Source of the DNA: Trissonchulus latispiculum
Taxonomy: Eukaryota > Nematoda > Enoplea > Enoplida > Ironidae
DNA: 64,000 bases
NCBI GenBank assembly: GCA_030248195.1
Contig: JASAND010013521.1
Span: 1 to 64,000, forward strand
Reading direction: 5' to 3'
Part shown: positions 31,920-42,873 of the stretch, one piece after another
Numbering within the stretch: position 1 is the first letter of the stretch
Layout: every line of letters begins with the position of its first letter
Notes under the pieces: model-generated
What the model was told of the DNA's origin: nothing
Database searches by the model: none
What the model saw: only the letters and a program-made list of their open reading frames with translations
Program-made: the position numbers and the translations under genes

Positions 31920-32290
31920 TTCGCTCGCACCCCCCCGGACTGTTTTTCGAGAAACTCTTTATAAACGGTTTCTGATGCAGAAACAATTGCATTTTTCAAA
32001 TTTTCCCTCAGCACGACTACCTCCTCCCAGGTGGGCGTTCGGCCCCCCGTCATCATGTTTTCCGACAAAGCTTTGTAAAACTCGCTGGTCTACACGTATA
32101 TACGTACGGAAACTATTGCGTTTTTACAAATTGTTCCAACCCCACGCAGCGCGACGCCCCCCCCCCCCGGTGGGCGTTCGGCCCCCCGTCGTCATGTTTT
32201 CCGGCATACCTTTGTAAAAGTTGCTGATGTACACGTACGTACGGAACCAATTGCGTTTTTTCAAATGTTAGCTCCCCCACGCAGCGCAAT
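31920..32290. repeat. ~141-bp repeat, about 2.5 units
   Basis: GTGGGCGTTCGGCCCCCCGT occurs at 32031 and 32172. Each unit also holds TTTGTAAAA-TCGCTG and ACGTACGGAA. No coding sense. Confidence 0.65.
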
Positions 32291-32494
32291 TTCGCAAGAT
32301 AAAATTGTACATACGAGAAAGCAGGAGCTCATATCAACATATTGTAATTCACGCGCATAGGTATAAAACCCATTCACAGTTAATGAGTTTACCGTATCGA
32401 AGGTAACATTGCTAGAAAAATGAACCGTTGAGCTGGATATATCGCAATTCACGGGACTAAGATGGACGGAGGAATTGCCTGTTCCACGCTACCC

Positions 32495-32612
32495 GACTGC
32501 ATTCCCTATTCGGCGTTGAATCTAGTTTCTATAATTTTCAGCGCCGACTGCTTTCCCTATTCGGCGCTGAATCTAATTTCTATCATTTTCAGCGCCGACT
32601 GTCAACTATATT
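32495..32612. repeat. Two 59-bp direct repeats
   Basis: CCCTATTCGGCGCTGAATCT and TTTTCAGCGCCGACTG are repeated twice. The two words CGGCGCTGAA and TTCAGCGCCG are complementary within each unit, so each unit can fold. Confidence 0.7.
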
Positions 32613-32745
32613 GGCATTTTTCCGCCCTTCCTTCTTTCCCTATTCTAGCCAATGCATGCCCGTCTAGGGTATTTTCCCCTCTAGTTCTTTATACATAAGT
32701 AACAGAAATGCTCCGCACAAAAGGGGATAATATGTGTGTTGGGCC

Positions 32746-33130
32746 CAGGGTATTTTTTACAGGGGGGGGCGGCCCCCCCCAAATTGACCTTCCCCCCCCC
32801 CGAAAATGCCTTCCCCCCCCGAAATCGCCCCCCCCCCGAAAATGCCTTCCCCCCCGAAATCGCCCCCCCCGGGATTTTGGTCTGCCCCCTTAATGAGGTC
32901 TACATTTTTTCCAAAAATGGTCAAATTTTCAATTTTCAAGATTTTTTCGTAAAAATGGCTATTTATACCTTAAATCCTGGCATTTTTGAGAACTTTTTGT
33001 GTTTCACCATGCAAAATACGCCAAAAATACCATTTTTGGCTCATTTTGGCAAAAAATCTTCCCCCCCCCCGGGCCCGGGGCCCCCCCCGGGAAGCCCCCC
33101 CCCCGGAAAAAATCCCTAAAAAATACCCTG
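32746..33130. mobile_element. G-run element with 5-bp duplication GGGCC and an internal empty site
   Basis: The 385-bp element begins CAGGGTATTTTTTA and ends TAAAAAATACCCTG, flanked by GGGCC (32741-32745, 33131-33135). A paralogous stretch at about 43085-43165 has the same left (GATAATATGTGTGTTGG) and right (ATCCTTTAAATTCCGGTTGA) flanks without the element. Confidence 0.85.
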
Positions 33131-33179
33131 GGGCCTATGTCTATCCTTTAAATTCCGGTTGAGAAAGTAAAGGCATAAA

Positions 33180-33890
33180 TACGACATAACAACTTTTGGT
33201 GGATGGTTCCATGTCAAAATGCTCAGCTCACTTAGGGCTTTCATTTGATATATATATATACACCAAATTTGACCACTTTTGAAAAATTTTATTTTCGACC
33301 CAAAATCGCCTAAGTCCTCATACCACCCACCACAGCACTCTACAGCCACCTTAGGTACGCAGTTCTATGACAAAAGTTGCTCCGCTCACTTAGGGCTTTC
33401 ATTTGATACCAAATTTGACCACTTTTGAAAAATTTTCTTTTTGACCCAAAATCGCCTAAGTCCCCACCCCACTTCACCACAGCACTCTACAGCCACCTTG
33501 GGTACGCATTTCTATGACAAACGTTGCTCAGCTCAGTAGCTCACTTAAGGCTTTCATTTGATACCAAAGTTGACCACTTTAGAAAAATTTTATTTTAGAC
33601 CCAAAATCGTTTAAGTCCCCACCCCACCACAGCACTCTACAGCCACCTTGGGTACGCAGTTCTATGACAAAAGTTGTTCAGCTCATTTAGGGCTTTCATT
33701 TGATACCAAATTTCACCACTTTTGAAAAATTTTATTTTTGACCCAAAATCGTTTAAGTCCACACCCCACCACAGCACTCTACAGCCACTTTGGGTACGCA
33801 GTTCTATGACAAAAGTTGCTCAGCTCACTTAGGGCTTTGATTTGATACCAAATTTGACCACTTTTGAAAAATTTTATTTTCGACCACTTC
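33180..33890 (-). repeat. ~140-bp tandem array, inverted relative of the 30.3-kb array
   Basis: Units with CAGTTCTATGACAAAAGTTG, AGGGCTTTCATTTGATACCA and CCACAGCACTCTACAGCCAC, about five copies. The reverse complement shares GGTATCAAATGAAAGCCCT with the 30.3-kb array. A further 1.5 units are at 43225-43460. Confidence 0.75.
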
Positions 33891-36800
33891 ACCACCCACC
33901 ACCTTCACCACCACCCAGGGGGGGGGCGGGGGGGGCGGCCGCCCCCCCTGTCAGGTTTCGAAGGTCAGAAAAATTAAGAAGCGGAAAGGAGGAAAAGCAG
34001 AAAAAACAAAAATTTTCGCGCCTTCGGCGCGAATTAACCGTTCTTTGGTTGTTTTAAGGATAGCATATGGGGCAGGGTGGGGTGGCTGGTCTTCAATTAT
34101 TTTTCGGTATATAGCAGGCAGCAGTTGCTATACTTCTGTGCGTTCTATGCATAGTATGCGTTGCTGTTTGTTTCTATTTTGATTTGACATAGTAAACTAA
34201 AATATCTGTTCAAGGGAACATTATACGTAGCTAACCAACTATTCACTTCCCAAGGCAAAGAATTCAAAGTTTTGAACACAAATTTACTCCGAAGTTTAAA
34301 ATTTTCTTTGACTTAAGGGGGGCTGCGCCCCAGAACCCTGCGTATCTATTTTTCGCCAGCTATTCATACTTTGACACTGCAGTTCGATGAGCAGAGCATG
34401 CAACGTAAAATGAAGCTAAGGCTCTTAGCATTGTTTAAAAACACGTAAAAACGCAGTAACTCGAAGCTAAAAGCGTTTATAGCTTTACAACGTTGAGAAG
34501 CAATTTTTGTAATTTTACGCAGTCGAAATTAAAAATACGCATTCTAAAATAAAAATACGCAAAATTTACGCAGGAACGATTTTCAAAAACCCATTAAAAT
34601 CCCCTGGTATGCACGCATTTTTTACAGAATGCAATTTAAAATGCACACATATAAGCTCAGTCAAATTTTGCTTCCGCTAACCACAACACGGCTCGAAAAA
34701 ATTTTTCAAACCACGGTTTTTTGGGCAAAATTGGGGGAATTTGCCCAGCAGTTTGTCCACTGAACAATTGGACCACAGAGGAAAAAGAAGTGAACATTTC
34801 TATTACGGTTTTGTTGCTACTTTTCAAAAAATCTGCAATTTTTTCTTGGGGGCAAATCGAAAGTATGACTCAAAACATGTGCAAAAATATCAAAATTTGA
34901 AAAATTCGCTCAGCATCATCATTCGCTTTCATCCTTTGAGACAACGAAAAGTGGTCAGAAAAATTGTTTTCACGTCTAGAATGCAAAAAATTCTCAACTT
35001 CTGGAGGGCTGCGCCCCCCAGACCCCCTGCTTTCGCATTTCTGGGAATGATTAATTCTATTTAACTACCTCAGCCAATAAAACCAGCTACTACATGCTTG
35101 TTCTCAGAGCACGAAAACATGTGTAGAAATAAATTTTAAAAAATTTTCAACATTGTTGCCGCCCCCCCTGTCAGAAAACTCTGGGTGCGCCACTGCCACC
35201 ACCCTTCATCTTCAAAAGTCAAACTGGCACCAGTCCAGCAAAATAGGTACGTCGGACGGAAATAAGGATAACGGGAATGAGCTGGGCGCACCAGAAAACA
35301 CCTATAGACAAAGTTTTGAGAGGCCAGGTAAAGCCTACTATGGACCTCCAGGAAGCGGTTTCCAACTTGACCCTCCCGACGGCAATGTAGAACCAGCCCA
35401 GCAAGATGGGTGGGTCTGACGGTAAAACTGACTATGGGAATCGATTCTCCGTGCTAGAAAACCATTGTATGAAAGATTTGAGCCTTTAAAGTTGGATAGC
35501 GAGAAATTTCAATTTTTCATTTTTCGAATTTTCGCCATTTTTGACGGGTACTGTGGTCGCTAGGGAGGCTGTGTTTTTTATTTGCTCAAAAAAGTGCGCA
35601 ATGACACACTTTTTTCCTGAAATGAGCAAAAAAGTTTGGGCTTGTGCGCACGCTTGCGCAGTTTTTCCAAAAATTACTAAGATTATTCACTGAAAAAGTT
35701 CATAAAATTGGGTGGCATGGCAATTTTACAAAATTTTTTTAATTTTTCTTAGAAGCACCCCAGACGCAGTTATTTGCAGTCATAGCTACGTATTATATAT
35801 CTTTGAAATCGAACTAAATCATTAGGGTATGCATCTCATTGTAAATTCATATTCTCACATATTCTTTGAGTATTTGACTACACTATCACCGGAATAACTT
35901 TTTCTGTTGCCTGAATTTTTCAACTTTCTGCTTTGGGTAGTGGGCTTTTTGGTATTTTTATAGAATTTGGCAGCTTCTGAGGGCTCCGATTCCCTTGCAT
36001 GGCTTGTTGATTTATATATGCGCCAATCAGGCTATTCAGTTTTTAGTATATATATTTGATGTAAGACATAAGCTGTCGTTCTGAACATTCTAAAAATGTC
36101 ATGCAATTGCAAATATGTACGTAATCGTAATGAAAATAAATTATAGTATTTCCGGCTATGCGCACTTTGTTAACGAATTGCGCAAAAAATTTAGAGGCAG
36201 TGCGCAGAAGAGCGCAAAAGAGTTTGAGCAAATAAAAAACACTGTAGGGAGGTGATAGAGAAACGCAAACGGGACCGTTAGTTAGTTCAATATATGTAAT
36301 TTCTGAATATAAAAAGAAATCAGCTCCACCTCGTAACGTTCGACCTAAGCGACAACCACAGAAATGGTCATTTTTCGCTCTGAGCCGACCGATAAATGAT
36401 TTATCAATTGACTAACAACATTTTGTACCTTAATTTGCTATTTTCTACGTTTATATACTGTCTTGTCACTGAAACTTTTAGGATGCTCCCATTAAGAACT
36501 GCGTATTTATATAAACCAATAACTATTTGCCAAGGCTGTGATGTTGGGTACAGTACAGAAACTAAGAACTTATATATACAACTTTGTTAGCTTTTAATAA
36601 AAATAATAATTTTGATAATCTAAATAACCAAAATTCGCGCCGGAGGCGCGAAAATTTTTTATGACGTAGAAAATGCATCAATGTTGAGCTAATTTGAAGC
36701 ATTCATGTATAATTTATGTACGTATGTTTCTAATAAAGTTAAACGCCAGCGCGGAGTGCGGGCGTGCATAATATTTTTCTTTTGCCCAATTTTTTCAGGG

Positions 36801-36969
36801 GGGCAAAGCCATTATTTCGGGGAGCGCGGCCGCCCCCCCCGCCCCCCCCCGTATCTTACGCTAGTGTATATATAACGACTTTTGCTACGTTCACATACTC
36901 AGATCGGGCTGCCAGGTTCTTCAGCAGAAAAGCTTTCAGCACTAAACTGAAAACTCAATTTTTTCGAAT
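33891..36969. other. Coilin intron 1 middle: repeat debris, no supported gene
   Basis: It contains G/C-run blocks (33918-33950, 36797-36850) and CGCGCCTTCGGCGCG-type hairpins (about 34018, 36638). There are also GGGGGCTGCGCCCC blocks (about 34320, 35007) and a right-end fragment TGGGTGCGCCACTG near 35182. A plus-strand frame at 35246-35419 reads as a Gly/Asn/Pro-rich peptide that I do not recognise. Confidence 0.4.
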
Positions 36970-36982
36970 TTGAATGATTTGA

Positions 36983-37424
36983 ATGATGGTTTCCATCTCC
37001 TGGAAGCTGCCTTGCCGCGGTGGAAATGCTTACAGCCCATGGCTTACCAAATGGTTTCCCCTCTCGGGCTGCCCCTGGTTTGGGAGGCCGCATACCCTCC
37101 TTGGATCCCAACGCGGGACAGATCTACTACCCCCTGCAGCCGTGTTTTGCTCAGCCGGGCGGGGCAAATCAGCCTACCTCGCTCGGCTGCTGTTGATGGC
37201 TGGAGACGTTGAACCAAATCCGGGTCCGCGATGGCCTTGTGCAGTCTGCGGGTTGCCGGTCAGCCGTCGCTCCTTTTCCATCAATTGCACAGTCTGTCAA
37301 CTCTGGGTGCATGATGGAATGTGTACTTAGTGGGATCTTTCCTGGCAGTTTCAGGCGGGGACTGACTCAGCGGACTATAGACACTTTCCGGTGCAGTCGC
37401 TGCAACAGACCTGATCACTCCTAG
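36983..37424 (+). pseudogene. LINE ORF with 2A peptide and zinc finger
   Basis: The frame ends its leader in ARLLLMAGDVEPNPGP, with the 2A core at 37205-37228, followed by CAVCGLPVSRRSF, INCTVCQLWVHDGMC and, after a frameshift near 37320, FRCSRCNR. This is the same PHD-like Cys/His finger as in copy B but clearly diverged (DVEPNPGP versus DVEENPGP), so the copies come from different subfamilies or are old. Confidence 0.8.
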
Positions 37425-37544
37425 GCTCCCACTCCACTCCTACTACCTACCTCAGCGTCACCTACCCCAGCCCCGCGTGCAGTAAGACCTAGCCTGCCCT
37501 CGACCACGTCAACCATCACGGACGGCTCCGTCAGTCGTCGCGGT

Positions 37545-38165
37545 GAAAACGCTCACCGGTCCCGCAACAAGCTCAGATTCTTGCAGTGGAATACGGGAGC
37601 CCTCTCTTCAGCCAAAAGGCTATTCCTCCGGAAAATCCTGAAGGAAGAACAGATCGATGTTGCCGCTATCCAGGAAACCTGGTTAACAGAGGGTGACCAG
37701 TTGCTACTCTCGGACTTCAACGAACAACACTGCTACAGGAAACGGAACCGGCGACAGACTACCCAAAAGCCCGCGGGGGTCGGGGGCGGAACTGCCCTGC
37801 TCGTGCGGAAGGGCATAGACTATTTGCGTATCGACACCCCACTGACTGCGACCTCAGACGACTCCATTAACGCCGTTGCTTTGCGACTTCACATAAACGG
37901 GAAAATTATATATACCTCCGTGTACGTTCCTCCGTTCATTCGTACCGCGGACCTCCCAGTCCTTCGAACCTGGACCTCTCCCCAGCACCAGGAGCACTAT
38001 CGTCTTGGGCGACTTCAATGTTCAATTCAGTGTGCTGTGGGATCCATTCTAACCGGCCAACAGCATAGGCGAGGATCTGGAGGACTGGATCACTACGAAC
38101 TGGATCGCTATTCCATGGTACCCCACCCAAAGATTCTTATGCAACAATCCGCTTGTCTCTAGCTT
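37545..38165 (+). pseudogene. LINE APE endonuclease, truncated
   Basis: LRFLQWNTGALSSAKR, IDVAAIQETWL (catalytic Glu), GGGTALLVRKGID and TSVYVPP are conserved endonuclease blocks. A frameshift near 37990 precedes LGDFN in another frame. The SDHxPI block is absent, and the sequence passes into the 3' tail after about 38165. Confidence 0.8.
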
Positions 38166-38642
38166 GTTTCCTGAGCCCTGTAGCTCTGATACAAAATTGG
38201 CCTTTTTTGGCCAAAATAGCGGTTAAGCTACCTTTGGCCGGCCAGCCAGGTGGCATCGGTTCACTTTCGGGATATATACGTTCAGAAAAACCAAACTTGA
38301 AGCTGAAAATGCCCAGATCGTTCTATCATTAAGTCAGAAAATTGCACTTTTCCGAGCGTGACTTTCACGGAAAAAGACAAACGGACCTAACTTGTCCGGA
38401 AGCGAAAATTTTCAAAGTTGGAAATTTTGACCGAAACCTTTTTGCGACTTATAGTACTCGTCGTGCTGATTCCAACGATATCAAATTTGTCTAGTTTCGT
38501 TGAGTATTTAGCTGGCACGGTGCTCGAACGGGTCTCTAAGGGCCGGGCAGCGCCATTTACACCCATATTATGTACGTATTATAGGGGAGCGCGCGCACTC
38601 CCCTAGGCACGGTTTACACTGTTATTCGACAATAGGGGTCGC

Positions 38643-39039
38643 CAGGTGCGTAGCCAGGGGGGGGGGAATTCCCCTCCCCCCCGAAATTGTGTTGCAACCC
38701 AGGAATTTTTTCCTGCCATGTGTAAAATGCCCATTTTTCAAAAAATTGTCGCGCCTTCGGCGCGAAATAAGTGCATTGTATCGTTATAATATGTGTTTCG
38801 CGCTTCAAAGTAAGTACCATTTGCTCTATTTGCTGTACTCTGACCACCTTCTGCATTATTAGGGTGCATGAACACGCACTGCGCCATAAAAATTATTGTA
38901 ATTTCAACGAATGCTCTGTAAAAATTCCACGAAAGTCACGAAATACAAAAATTTCTCAGCTTCTGGGGAACTCCGCCCCCCAGACCCCCCGAAAATATTT
39001 TGCATTCCCCCCCCGAAATTTTTTCTGGCTACGCTAGTG
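38643..39039. mobile_element. hAT-like MITE with 8-bp duplication GGGGTCGC next to coilin exon 1
   Basis: The 397-bp element begins CAGGTGCGTAGCCAG and ends CTGGCTACGCTAGTG. GGGGTCGC is present at 38635-38642 and 39040-39047. It contains the CGCGCCTTCGGCGCG hairpin and a GGGGAACTCCGCCCCCCAGA block. Its right duplication ends 19 bp from the exon 1 splice site. Confidence 0.85.
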
Positions 39040-39066
39040 GGGGTCGCTGTATATATATACGCGTAC

Positions 39067-39314
39067 TTAACAGAAAGCACATCATCATTCTGCAGCATGA
39101 CGGTGGGGCACCAGTTTGGAACCAGGAACCCATCCATGTAAAACTCCGGCTCTACACAACCAGTAATTTCCAATCTTTCACAGAGAGACAGACCAAATTG
39201 AGAAAAATTGTGTATCTTGGCCATTTCAAAGGGAAACACAATAGCCTGCAACTGTGGTTCCTCCACGTCCAAGCGAAGCCGTACTCGACTCCATTGATGA
39301 GGAGCAGTAGCCAT
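39067..39314 (-). CDS. COIL: Coilin exon 1: start codon and N-terminal self-association domain
   Basis: Coilin is the scaffold protein of nuclear Cajal bodies, where snRNPs and snoRNPs mature. This exon starts with ATG at 39314 and encodes 82 residues plus two bases. The pattern VRLRLDVEE near residue 11, a Phe/Leu-rich middle, the segment FYMDGFLVP near residue 58 and NDDVLSV at the end match the coilin ubiquitin-like N-terminal domain (family knowledge). The 5' splice site reads AA/GTACGC. The split Lys codon is completed by the first A of exon 2 at 27161, so phase agrees. An E-box CACGTG lies about 50 bp upstream. The following intron is about 11.9 kb, and a 397-bp element sits 19 bp inside it. 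Identity is strengthened by the Tudor-like exons far downstream on the same strand. Confidence 0.85.
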
Positions 39315-39375
39315 ATTTTATAATAATATATAATCTAAAAATTACGTACATATATATATATATATCACGTGGAAG
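39315..39375 (-). promoter_or_regulatory. Putative coilin upstream region with E-box and AT-rich tract
   Basis: Immediately upstream of the coilin ATG is an AT-rich stretch with several TATAAT-like words. A CACGTG E-box lies at 39366-39371. A G-run element end (CTGGGCTTTTTTAG) begins just beyond. The transcription start cannot be fixed from sequence, and an upstream non-coding exon is possible. Confidence 0.3.
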
Positions 39376-39593
39376 CCTGGGCTTTTTTAGGGTTTGGTAT
39401 GACTTGGCCCAATACGTAAGTATGATTGGTTGTTTTACACAACGCCGCCACATCTGGGTTTTTAACTTTGGGGGGGGGGGGACGCCCCCCCCACTCGACC
39501 CCCTTCCCCCCCCCCCACTCGGCCCCACCCACACTTTTTTGGGCTCCCCCCACTCACTATAAGGTGCCCAGAAAATGTCAAATTTTAAAAATA
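39376..39593. mobile_element. G-run element fragment
   Basis: The left end is CTGGGCTTTTTTAGGG with G/C runs following. The expected right end is missing. The AAAATGTCAAATTTTAAAAA stretch resembles the interior at 20490-20510 inverted. Confidence 0.5.
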
Positions 39594-40470
39594 TTTGGTC
39601 AGAATTTTCAAAAATTTTGCTAAACGATCAGCATCTTCATTCCCTGGAACCCCACAGTGGGCAGGGATCCACTGGATTGTGACGTCGATTTTGCGTCGGC
39701 TAGTGAGCTCTTCAAGCATCCGCCAGATTTCAGACTGGAGGGTACTGCCTCAATTAGTTGGGCCCATAGCCAGCTGGCTTATCCCTTGGCAATTTTTTAT
39801 GGGGGGGGGGGCTTCATGGGGGGGCCCCCCCCAGCGAGGGGGGGGGGCTCACCCAAAATGGGGGGGGATATTTTTAGAAAATTTTTTCGAATTTTTGTGG
39901 GTTTTTTGTGTACAAACTGCTAAAAATCGCTAAAAATGACTTATTCTATGTGTTTTTTACGCTAAAATAGCGAAAATTTAGTCAAAAATCCGGCGAAGCC
40001 GGAAAATTTTTTGAAAATTTAAGGTAAAAATGGTAAAATTTGGGATTTTTTGGGGTTATGGGGGGGGAGGTCGGGATGTATGGGGGGGCTTTTCATGGGG
40101 GGGCTCCTCGAATGGGGGGGGAGGTCGCCGAATGGGGGGCGGCCCCCCACCCCCCCCCCCACTAGGGATAAGCCAGGCCAGCCTCTGGACAGCGCTCTTA
40201 GAGTCAGTGAGTAGCACCAGTCGATTGTGGTGCCAGTCGATTTCTTCCGAAAGCACTGTGTCGAGGCCGCAGAGTATGGCAGTCAGCTCTGCACGGAAGC
40301 TAGAGCAGATAGATCCAGCCGGTCTGCTGAATCGAATGGGGGCTGGCACACATGATCCTCTGATTACGATGCCGCTGCCTCCTTTGAAGATTCCTTCCTG
40401 CGCTGAGCCGTCAGTCCAGACTTGGATATCATGGGGAACCAAGGCTGCCATTGCTATATACTAGAGCTGC
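39594..40470 (-). pseudogene. LINE RNase H fragment interrupted by a G-run element
   Basis: Reading the minus strand, 40451-40177 gives IQVWTDGSAQEG, GGSGIVIRG, SFRAELTAILCGL and LLTDSKSAVQRLAW, the first three RNase H blocks. After the 403-bp insertion, 39773-39594 continues with IPAHCGVPGNEDADR, the last block. All four catalytic regions are visible. The reverse transcriptase is not present upstream, so this is a 3' fragment. Confidence 0.8.
39774..40176. mobile_element. G-run element with 5-bp duplication GCCAG inside RNase H
   Basis: The 403-bp element has ends CTGGCTTATCCCT and AGGGATAAGCCAG, with GCCAG at 39769-39773 and 40177-40181. RNase H homology is continuous when it is ignored, which gives independent proof of insertion. 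Confidence 0.9.
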
Positions 40471-40578
40471 CGCTTTGCTGATTTCGGGGAGGTCTGTATT
40501 GCTATTCCAAAATTATATATATAATTTGTAGTTAAACCTGGTCAGCTGACTTGACGTACGTGGAGAGCCCCCATAATA

Positions 40579-42873
40579 CTGGGCTTATTCTAGTGGGGGG
40601 GGGTCCCCCTATAAACACCCTTCCCCCCAAAAAATCGCCCCCCCCCAAAAGTGGGTGCCCTTTTGGTATATATACCAACTTTTGCCCTGAAAAAATCGCT
40701 CAGAAGGCCCAATTTTCAAAAATTTGCCAGTTTCGTCGGAGATTTTAGTCGGGTTTTGCCTATATATAAATTTAAGGGGGGGGGGCGCCGGGTACCAAAT
40801 TTTATAGTCACCGATTTCGCTCATTTTCGGGTGTAATATACCCCCATATGTGTCCAAAAACAAGACACGTTTTTAGAGTCCAGAGTCAATCCAGTTAAGA
40901 GATATTGCAGTTCAAATCCCTACAATTTAGTATTTACGCCACAGTGTTTTTTTTCGCCGACGGCTTATGTGTAACGTTACACACCTCTCCAAAATTTTTT
41001 GCTATTTTTCAGAAAAAAGTGTGTAACTACCTAAAAATTCCTAATTTACGCGCGTTTTGCTGAACACATGTATACAATTAACAAAATTATTCCGTTAAAA
41101 AATTATAAGTAAAATTTTAACATCTTATTTACTGCAATATTTCGAGTTTCACAAAATCAGATCGACAAAATTAAAAAATTGAGCAGTTACATCGATGATT
41201 TGCATTTATTGGTTTTAACTTGATAGAACGAAGGAAAACATCAGTGCACCGAAGGAGCAGAATTCTTCGAAAGGCCTCCTGTATCACAAAACTTGGCAAG
41301 GAACCAGTTAAATTTTGCTTCATAAGCTGAAAAATTTTGGTGTGTACGCGTTTTTAATACAAGAACGAACAAATATAGCCAATATAATATGCATATAACT
41401 AGTATATACTTAAATACCGAAAATAAAATGCAAGACATGGTACAAAAGGGGGGTCTGGGGGGCGAAGCCCCCAGAAACGGTAAATATGTGAAAACAAACG
41501 AATGAGCATTGGAAAAAGTTCCGACCATTTGGTAAAATTTGTCCAAAATTTTGGTGTAACGTTACACAGTCGCCAAAATTTTTTTGCTATTTTCCAGAAA
41601 AAAGTGTGTAATTACACGCGTTTTTGAGCAAAAAAACACCGTACGCCACTATGCCTCGATAAAGGCTTCGAAGACGTGTACACATAGGATGACAAAAGAC
41701 TACCTTATGGTCAATACATCAAATTGAAGCCTCTATCTTGGGCTATTTATTGCTGTGCAAATGACAATGATACGTCAAGCAACGAGCGAGAAACGGCGTT
41801 CGAACCATTTGATCAAGCTCCTTCCGACTGTTATTTACTTCAAACTTTAATGCGGCTTAACTTCATCATACTGCTTTGTAGAGACTTGGTGCAAGAAGAT
41901 AAAATGTTCAGGACATCGAGAGCTTCAATTTGATATACAATTTGGCTGTATTTGAAAAATTTGAAAATTTGCGATTTGACTCTAGGCCTCCGTCATAGGA
42001 CTAAGGCATGCATCCACAGTTCAACACCAGCAATTGCACTTAAATTTAGCTCACATCTTCCTTTCATATGTGCAAACTGGCACACCAAATTTGGTTGGAA
42101 TAGCTCGGCTTTCACCCGACTTATGAACCATTATATCCAAAAAATTGAGAAAATGACTTGTTTTGAGGCACAACGCCAACGCGGTAAGCAAAAGTATGAA
42201 CTATACACAAGTAGCAGCATGGATTTTGCGTATGGAAATTGAACCTCTATTTGTATAGTGTGTTAATATCTATACGCGAAATCTGTGCAGTAAACGGCTA
42301 GTTCAGGCCGCGACGAAACATTTCTTTGGTGACGTTTATGTAACTCAAATTTGTGCAAAAACCGGCTTCACCCAACTTTGAAAATTTTTAGAAAATCGCT
42401 GAGCTAACACAAAAATACCTCATATAGATATTAACACGCTACCTAGTCGGTAGTCCAGATTAACATTTTGCCCAGCTATAGCTCGTTTGCTCTTGCACAG
42501 CGCTCAAACTTTTGGTTACCGCTCAATTTTCCTAACTTTTTCATTTTCCTATGTTTAACACATGCCGGGGCCACCTTTGGAGGACTATATATTGTGAATG
42601 ATAGGGAAATTTTGCAACAAACGCAACTGTCTTGTTTTGGGGACCCATGGGGACTAAATATGTGAAAATGAGAAAAATCGGAGATGGTCGAAAATTCGCG
42701 ACCCCCTTAAGCGCTATTTTTGCACTAAAAATGAACTTTTTTGGCGATAAAAATAGCGCTATTTCTAGCATGTTTTTAGAAAAATTTTCGCTCCCCCCCC
42801 CCAAGAATGACTCAACCCCCGAGGAGCCCTCCCCCAAAGAGCCACAAAGAAAAATTCCCTAGAATAAGCCCAG
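40579..42873. mobile_element. 2.3-kb G-run element with 5-bp duplication TAATA
   Basis: The ends are CTGGGCTTATTCTAG and CTAGAATAAGCCCAG, with TAATA at 40574-40578 and 42874-42878. It is six times longer than its relatives but has identical tips. The interior has direct repeats of GTGTAACGTTACACA (40966-41030, 41560-41630) and no long frame. A truncated inverted copy of the interior is at about 58690-60040. It may be closest to the autonomous parent, but no transposase was found. Confidence 0.8.

Larger units (their letters stand above)
36970..38608 (+). mobile_element. 2A LINE copy C: 5' region joined to 3' tail
   Basis: Leader, 2A, zinc finger and the first two thirds of the APE endonuclease, then directly the family 3' tail at 38190-38608. 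As in copy B, no reverse transcriptase is present. It is antisense to coilin in intron 1. Confidence 0.8.
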
